This document shows positions 5,726-10,624 of a stretch of 10,624 nt of DNA, piece by piece. The translations under genes and the position numbers were made by a program. Each line of letters opens with the position of its first letter. The stretch's first letter is position 1. This DNA comes from Bifidobacteriaceae bacterium (GTDB lineage Bacteria > Actinomycetota > Actinomycetes > Actinomycetales > WQXJ01): NCBI GenBank assembly GCA_031268115.1, contig JAIRXV010000168.1, forward strand, positions 1 through 10,624. Reading direction: 5' to 3'. Below the pieces are notes generated by a model. That model was given only the letters and a program-made list of their open reading frames with translations. It was not told where the DNA came from and searched no databases.

Positions 5726-8125
5726 ATGAGCATCTTGACAACAAACACAATTGCGCGTCGGGTCCTCGCATGCCTGGCGGCCGCCGGCGTCGCCTTGGGG
5801 GGCGCCATCGTCGCCGGACCCCATCGAGCGGCGCAGGCCGCGGCCGGAGAGGTCGTGTTCGCCCGGGTCGTGGCGGGTAACTACCACACGTTGGCGTTGA
5901 CAAAGGGGGCGCGAGTATTCGCGTTCGGCTACAACGCCTTCGGGCAGTTAGGGCTGGGGCATACCTCGAATCAGTCTTCTGCGGGGTTCGTCTACTCCTG
6001 GCCGGGCTTGGGCACCGACAAGGTGAAACAGCTCGCCGCGGGGTACTACCACTCGTTGGCCCTCACCGAAGGGGGAAAAGTCTATGGCTTCGGTGAAAAC
6101 GCCAGCGGCCAACTCGGCCTCGGGTCTGTGGAACAGGAGTCGACGCCAACGAGGGTTACCTCTTGGCCGAACTTGGGTTCGGACAAGATAGTTCAAATCG
6201 AAGCGGGGGGAAGACACACGTTGGCGCTGACCTCCGGAGGTAAGGTGTATGTCTTCGGGAGTAACGGGTACGGCCAATTGGGCCAAGGATCGACCGAGGA
6301 TATAACATCTCCCGCCTTGTTGCAGCTGCCGAATCTTGGCAACGACAGAGTCACGCAGATCGCGGCGGGAGGCGCCCATTCGCTTTTCTTGACCTCAGCT
6401 GGGAAGGTGTACGCCTTCGGGGATAACCAGTACGGCCAACTCGGTATCGGTTCGACCGTACGCCCGGCGTCCCCCACCTTGGTGCCCGCCCTGTCGAATT
6501 TGAGTTCAGACAAAGTGGTGCAGATTTCGGCCGGAGTCAATCACACCCTGGCCTTGACTGGGGCGGGCAAGATCTACGCGTTCGGCTATGGCGGGTCCGG
6601 TCGCCTGGGTACGGGATCGACGGCCAACCAGTCCGCGCCAGCGTTGGTGGCGCCGCTGCCCGAGGTGGGTCAGGACAAGCCAAGTCAGGTCGCGGCAGGC
6701 GCGTACAGTTCTTGGGTTCTGACATCCGGCGCCAAAGTGTATGCCTTCGGCAACAACGCCAACGGCATGCTTGGGATCGGGTCCACGGTGGAGCAGCACA
6801 CCCCGGTGCGGGTGACGGCGTGGCCCGATTTGGGATCGGCCAAGATCGATTGGCTCTCGGGCAGTCAACACTTCATGGCGGTGTCCTCTACGGGCAGGTT
6901 GTATGGGGCCGGGTTGAACACGTCAGGGCAGTTGGGCCTGGGTTCGTCTGAGGCGAAGTTTTCTGCGACCCTGCTTTCGGTGCCCCGATTGGTTTCGGGC
7001 GTATCTGGGCTGCTCGCACCAGGTGAGGTCGAAGCGGGCGGCGCCGTGTCGGTGTCGGTTGGGACTTCCGGCGTTGGGGCGGTAACACCGACCGGTGCCG
7101 TGGTGGTCAAGGTGGGGCCGGTGTCGGCGCGGGCCGATCTATCGTCCGGCGGTGTGGCGGCCGTGGCGGTGGCCGATGTGCCGGCGGGCACACACGAAGT
7201 CTCGGTGAGCTACGGGGGCGACGATGTGTTTCAGGCCGCTTCGGCATCGGTCGGTAAGGCGACCGTGAAGCCCAAGCCCGAAGCTCCAGCGCCCGATCCG
7301 CCGGCAGCGGTGCCCGATCCGCCAGCGCCGCCCACCGGCCCGGCGCCCCCGGTGTGGCGTTCGGTCGCCGGATCCAAAGCGTTGGTTTCCGCCGGCGGGT
7401 CGGGGCGGGTCTCGGTATCGATGAAGGTGTCGGGTCGGCGTACTACTGCCGCGGGCAAAGTGGTGGCGACGGTGACAGTGCTCGGCGCGGGTGCGAAGTC
7501 CAAGGTCAAACCCGGGAATGTGGCGTATTGGCTAGAGTCGGCAGCGGGCGGCCAAGGTGCGGCGAAAGTGAAGGCCGCCAAGTCGGTAAAGACTTCTACC
7601 GGGAAAGGATCCAAAGCTCGGGCGGGCGTGAAGCGCAAAGTGACCCTTTCCGGTTTGACGCCGGGAACATATGTGTTGCGGTTGGGCTACGTCGGAGACG
7701 GTGTGTTGGGCGATGGGGCGTCCAAGGCCGTGCGAATCAAAGTCTCTAAAGCGAAGCCAGCAGTTTCCGTCATCGTCCCGAGTTCGGTGGCGCCCTCCGC
7801 CAAAGCGAAAGTGACCGTGAAGGTGAGTGCGAAGTCCCTAAAGCCCACGGGTAAAGTTGTGTTGTCGTGGGGGAAGGGCAAATCGAAGACCGTGGTCCTG
7901 AAAGCGAAAGCGAAGGGTCGCGCAGTGTTCGTTTTGCCGAAGCTGTCGAAGGGCTCATATACGCTCAAGGCGTCGTATTCGGGGTCGGCCAAAATAGCAA
8001 AGAAAGCCTTAGTGAAGAAAACGTTGAAGGTCGGGATTGAGACACCGGTGGTGCGGGCTCCCTACAACCCGGGTCCAGCCAACACCCCCGACCCGCAACC
8101 GTCCAAAGCTGGATCGCTGCTGTAA
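5726..8125 (+). CDS. Secreted RCC1-repeat (seven-bladed propeller) protein with Ig-like, Lys-rich C-terminal domains
   Basis: 799-residue exported protein. The ATG at 5726 is preferred because AAGGGAG (5712-5718) lies upstream and a signal peptide starts there: R11-R12, hydrophobic core 13-30, likely cleavage after A36-Q-A38. The frame is open further upstream, but that part overlaps kinase 2. Residues about 45-420 hold seven RCC1 repeats of roughly 52 residues, each near AAGxxHTLALTxxGKVYAFGxNxxGQLGxG; the seventh is the most divergent. Seven repeats fit a complete beta-propeller. Next come an Ig-like domain (about 425-513, with PTGAVVVKVG and AGTHEVSVSYGGDDVF), a Pro-rich spacer (about 514-542), and two further Ig-like regions (about 543-672 and 674-775) very rich in Lys/Ala/Ser. 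The tail ends QPSKAGSLL, with no LPXTG motif or membrane anchor. Role unknown; probably an extracellular binding protein, possibly held to the envelope by its basic C-terminal half. Export may be by Sec rather than by the downstream system. Confidence 0.88.
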   Translation: MSILTTNTIARRVLACLAAAGVALGGAIVAGPHRAAQAAAGEVVFARVVAGNYHTLALTKGARVFAFGYNAFGQLGLGHTSNQSSAGFVYSWPGLGTDKVKQLAAGYYHSLALTEGGKVYGFGENASGQLGLGSVEQESTPTRVTSWPNLGSDKIVQIEAGGRHTLALTSGGKVYVFGSNGYGQLGQGSTEDITSPALLQLPNLGNDRVTQIAAGGAHSLFLTSAGKVYAFGDNQYGQLGIGSTVRPASPTLVPALSNLSSDKVVQISAGVNHTLALTGAGKIYAFGYGGSGRLGTGSTANQSAPALVAPLPEVGQDKPSQVAAGAYSSWVLTSGAKVYAFGNNANGMLGIGSTVEQHTPVRVTAWPDLGSAKIDWLSGSQHFMAVSSTGRLYGAGLNTSGQLGLGSSEAKFSATLLSVPRLVSGVSGLLAPGEVEAGGAVSVSVGTSGVGAVTPTGAVVVKVGPVSARADLSSGGVAAVAVADVPAGTHEVSVSYGGDDVFQAASASVGKATVKPKPEAPAPDPPAAVPDPPAPPTGPAPPVWRSVAGSKALVSAGGSGRVSVSMKVSGRRTTAAGKVVATVTVLGAGAKSKVKPGNVAYWLESAAGGQGAAKVKAAKSVKTSTGKGSKARAGVKRKVTLSGLTPGTYVLRLGYVGDGVLGDGASKAVRIKVSKAKPAVSVIVPSSVAPSAKAKVTVKVSAKSLKPTGKVVLSWGKGKSKTVVLKAKAKGRAVFVLPKLSKGSYTLKASYSGSAKIAKKALVKKTLKVGIETPVVRAPYNPGPANTPDPQPSKAGSLL
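8096..8122 (+). repeat. Direct repeat, downstream copy (3' end of RCC1 gene)
   Basis: Matches 5675-5701 at 25 of 27 bases. Here it encodes the terminal QPSKAGSLL of the RCC1 protein and is followed by the TAA stop. Recombination between the two copies would remove the RCC1 gene cleanly, or expand it in tandem. Confidence 0.85.
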
Positions 8126-8158
8126 GACGCAAGATCCCAACGAGGAGAAACGCCCCCA
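8126..8158 (+). promoter_or_regulatory. Short intergenic gap with ribosome binding site for the motor gene
   Basis: 33 bases separate the RCC1 stop from the motor ATG. GAGGAG at 8142-8147 is a good Shine-Dalgarno match, 11 bases before the start, and fixes the ATG at 8159. No terminator-like inverted repeat is seen, so read-through from the RCC1 gene is expected. Confidence 0.7.
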
Positions 8159-10624
8159 ATGCGCATCAAACTAACCCTGAAGAGAGCTGAGGGGAAAGAG
8201 ACCAACCTGGCCGTCACCACCGACTCCACCGCCACGGTGGGCGATGTCGCGCGCGCTCTGGCACGCAACGACCCCGAACAGGCCGGGCGGCCCGCGCCAA
8301 CGGAAGTCAGTCTGCGGATCCGCGGCGCCAACCATCGCAGCGAAGAAGTCCTCGACCCAGGTGCGGAAATCCACGATTCGGGACTGCGATCAGGGGCCCT
8401 GGTGGAGTTGGTGCCTTCCTCGTCTTCGTTCGTGAGCCCTACGCGAGGTACGGCCGCCGCCATCGTCCATGTGCTGGCTGGGCCAGACGCGGGCAAGGAG
8501 TTCCGGCTGCCGCAGGGGACCAGCTACATCGGCCGCGGACCCGACAACGACGTGCGCCTGACCGACCCGATGGTCTCCGCGCGCCACGCCCGGGTCCTGG
8601 TGACCAACGCGGTGGACCTGGTGGACCTGAACTCAGCGAACGGCATCGTCCTGGGAGGCGTGCAAGTGGCCCGGGTGGCGTTGACCCCCACGGACCAGGT
8701 GCTGCTGGGCGACACAGTGATTCAGGTGACAGCCCTTGGCGTGGCGCCCCTATCCGCTGCGGGGCCCGTGATCGAGTTCAACCGCTCCCCTCGCGTGGTG
8801 GCACGGTTCGGGGAACACAAGATTCCGGCGCCAAAGCCGCCTGGGCTGCCAGAACCTGAGCCCCTGCCTATCCTGGCGATGCTGGCGCCGATGATCATGG
8901 GCGTGCTTCTGTTCGTCTTCACCCGTTCCGTGTTGTCTTTCGTGTTCATGGCGCTTTCGCCGCTGCTGCTGATCGCGTCTTATGCCGACAGGGTGATATC
9001 GGATCGGCGTCACCTCAAGGCGGCCCGCAAACGATTCGTTGCGGCAGCGAACCTCACCGAGGAGCGGATTAGACGCGACCACGCCATCGAGCGGTCTGTC
9101 CGCGAAGCCCGGTGCCCATCCGTGGCGGCATCCATTTCCGCCGTTCATCGCCTTGACGGGCTATTGTGGACGAAACGCCCCGAGCACGCCGATTTCCTGG
9201 AACTCCGCCTGGGTATTGGCGCGAGTCCCTCCCAATGCAAGATCGATTTGCCACAGGAGAACAACACCGATCCCGCCTCGTGGGAACGCCTCGAAGAACT
9301 CCACGCGCAGTGCGCGGTCCTCGAAGACGCCCCCATCACCGCCAACCTGCGCGAATGCGGCTCGTTGGGTGTGGCTGGGCAAGTCGCGATGGCAGACGCC
9401 ATCGCGCGCGGGCTTGTGTGGCAGATCGCCGCCTTGCATTCGCCCGCAGAGGTGGTGCTGGCCGCGATCATGTCCCGCCCACGGCGGGCCGCCTGGGGTT
9501 GGCTCGAATGGCTGCCCCACACGTCATCGCCGCACAGCCCGCTGTCCGGGGACCATTTGGCCGAAGGCCAGGGCCCGGGGACATCGTTGTTGGCGCGTCT
9601 GGAAGACGTGGTTGAGACACGTGCGGCCTCAATGGTGAGCCACCGGGTGTTTCCTGCTCCGCGCGGCGCTATCGAACCGAATACGGACCCGGCGGATCGG
9701 CCGCCCATTCCGTCGATAGTGGTAATTGTGTCCGATGACGCACCCCTGGATCGCGGACGCCTCAACCGTTTAGTCGAGCGGGGCCCCGATGTCGGGGTGC
9801 ATGTCATTTGGTTGGCCGAGCGCCTCGAAGCCGTTCCCGCCGCGTGCCGGACGTTCATTCTCCCAGCGGCCTCGGCGGACGGTGCCGGGGCAACCGCTGG
9901 GCAGGTCAGGAAAGGGCTCCACAGTTACCCGGTCCTATCTGAAACCGTCGATGAAACCACGACCATGGGGTTGGCCCGTTCGCTCGCTGCCGTCCTGGAC
10001 GCGGGCGCACCCGTTGAGGACGCATCGGATCTGCCTCGGGCTTTGTCGTACCTGGCGCTCACCGGACAAGAATTGGCGCAGGCGCCCCAGGCGGTGATCG
10101 AGCGGTGGACCCAGACATTCTCCCTCAACCCGCCGGACGGGACGTGGATGCCAGCCCGCAAGAAGGCCACCGGTTTGCGGGCCCTAGTGGGGCAAGCGGG
10201 AACCGACGCCTTTAGCCTCGACCTGCGGGTCCAAGGGCCCCACGCCCTGGTGGGCGGCACAACTGGGGCCGGCAAATCCGAATTCCTTCAAACCTGGGTG
10301 GTGGGGCTGGCCTCCCGTTACTCCCCGGACCGGGTGACATTCCTGTTCGTGGACTACAAAGGCGGTGCGGCGTTCGCCGATTGCACGTCCCTGCCCCACC
10401 ACGTCGGCTTGGTCACCGACCTCTCCCCGCATATGGTGCGCCGCGCGTTGACTTCGCTGCGGGCCGAACTGCGCTACCGGGAGCACTTGCTGAACAAGAA
10501 GAAAGCCAAGGACCTGCTGGAGCTTGAACGCAGCGGCGACCCGGAATGCCCGCCCAGTCTCATCATTATTGTCGATGAATTCGCGGCGTTGGTGCAGGAG
10601 GTCCCGGAGTTCGTCGACGGTGTT
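8159..10624 (+). CDS. EssC/EccC-type FtsK/SpoIIIE ATPase of a type VII-like secretion system (3' end beyond window)
   Basis: The first 822 residues of a type VII secretion motor; the frame stays open to the right edge. Domains in order: an N-terminal region (about 1-88) resembling the ubiquitin fold of YukD/EccD (ending LDPGAEIHDSGLRSGALVELVP); an FHA domain (about 105-200) with YIGRG 123-127, S140-A-R-H143 and N158-S-A-N-G162, all canonical; two membrane helices (about 237-254 and 257-275); a charged segment, then the EssC/EccC middle region with DFLELRLGIG from D345; and the first FtsK-like ATPase domain with Walker A GTTGAGKS (700-707), FVDYKGGAAF, and Walker B LIIIVDE ending D806-E807. 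Family members usually carry two or three ATPase domains, so several hundred residues are missing. It powers export of WXG100-type substrates across the membrane (family knowledge). Its intact FHA domain, in an operon with two kinases, suggests phospho-control. FHA plus membrane-helix order is nearer EssC than mycobacterial EccC. Confidence 0.92.
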   Translation, partial: MRIKLTLKRAEGKETNLAVTTDSTATVGDVARALARNDPEQAGRPAPTEVSLRIRGANHRSEEVLDPGAEIHDSGLRSGALVELVPSSSSFVSPTRGTAAAIVHVLAGPDAGKEFRLPQGTSYIGRGPDNDVRLTDPMVSARHARVLVTNAVDLVDLNSANGIVLGGVQVARVALTPTDQVLLGDTVIQVTALGVAPLSAAGPVIEFNRSPRVVARFGEHKIPAPKPPGLPEPEPLPILAMLAPMIMGVLLFVFTRSVLSFVFMALSPLLLIASYADRVISDRRHLKAARKRFVAAANLTEERIRRDHAIERSVREARCPSVAASISAVHRLDGLLWTKRPEHADFLELRLGIGASPSQCKIDLPQENNTDPASWERLEELHAQCAVLEDAPITANLRECGSLGVAGQVAMADAIARGLVWQIAALHSPAEVVLAAIMSRPRRAAWGWLEWLPHTSSPHSPLSGDHLAEGQGPGTSLLARLEDVVETRAASMVSHRVFPAPRGAIEPNTDPADRPPIPSIVVIVSDDAPLDRGRLNRLVERGPDVGVHVIWLAERLEAVPAACRTFILPAASADGAGATAGQVRKGLHSYPVLSETVDETTTMGLARSLAAVLDAGAPVEDASDLPRALSYLALTGQELAQAPQAVIERWTQTFSLNPPDGTWMPARKKATGLRALVGQAGTDAFSLDLRVQGPHALVGGTTGAGKSEFLQTWVVGLASRYSPDRVTFLFVDYKGGAAFADCTSLPHHVGLVTDLSPHMVRRALTSLRAELRYREHLLNKKKAKDLLELERSGDPECPPSLIIIVDEFAALVQEVPEFVDGV

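Noticed and set aside
5553..5729. 58-codon ORF with ATGA overlaps to both neighbours
   Set aside because: The overlaps look attractive, but the product is Arg/Pro-rich without a domain, there is no clear ribosome site, and part of it matches the decayed RCC1 3' end in a shifted frame.
5735..5780. Lipoprotein or Tat signal on the RCC1 protein
   Set aside because: C16 lies before the hydrophobic core and right after two arginines, so it is not a lipobox; the RR pair lacks the rest of a Tat motif.
4222..5808. Long antisense ORF (528 codons) across kinase 2 and the following gap
   Set aside because: It mirrors a confident kinase gene, has a composition expected of GC-rich antisense frames (Arg/Pro/Gly-rich), and shows no recognisable domain.
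1..10624. CRISPR array, tRNA/rRNA genes, insertion sequences or attachment sites
   Set aside because: No regularly spaced repeats, cloverleaf-like sequence, transposase or integrase, or terminal inverted repeats were seen. The flanking direct repeats around the RCC1 gene are better explained by gene duplication.

Overview
The window is visibly GC-rich, with strong G/C third-position bias, GTG/ATG starts and short gene overlaps. Together with the gene content (Ser/Thr kinases, FHA proteins, a secreted RCC1/Ig-like protein and an EssC/EccC-type FtsK/SpoIIIE ATPase) this points to a high-GC Gram-positive bacterium (Actinomycetota). The species cannot be told from the sequence. All six recognisable genes lie on the + strand, nearly head to tail, and read as part of one operon that continues past the right edge and may begin before the left edge.

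Region 1 (1-5556) is a doubled signalling block: FHA protein with a small zinc finger, transmembrane Ser/Thr kinase 1, FHA protein with a C-terminal helix-turn-helix-like region, transmembrane Ser/Thr kinase 2. Each junction overlaps by 4 bases (GTGA or ATGA), so translation is probably coupled. The two kinases are clear paralogs. They share the same catalytic residues at the same positions, an unusual activation segment ending in PWxPPE, Pro/Gly-rich linkers carrying T-[RQ]-L-R motifs, one transmembrane helix, and an extracellular module with an FxWT...EGD..WR signature (one copy in kinase 1, two in kinase 2).

Region 2 (5557-5725) is a 169-base gap with no convincing gene. It holds weak hairpins and, most notably, a frameshifted remnant resembling the 3' end of the following RCC1 gene. 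Region 3 (5726-8125) encodes a secreted protein: signal peptide, seven RCC1 repeats (a predicted seven-bladed propeller), then Ig-like and lysine-rich domains.

Region 4 (8159 to the edge) is the N-terminal 822 residues of a type VII secretion motor: ubiquitin-like region, FHA domain, two membrane helices, EssC/EccC middle region and the first FtsK-type ATPase domain with intact Walker A and B motifs. The simplest joint model, which is inference, is a type VII-like secretion locus whose assembly or expression is governed by kinase/FHA phospho-signalling. The kinases would sense something outside through their ectodomains, FHA proteins and the FHA domain of the motor would read phosphothreonines, the FHA-HTH protein could pass the signal to transcription, and the RCC1 protein is an exported partner, substrate or surface factor. 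WXG100 substrates, other membrane components and a PP2C phosphatase are not in this window.
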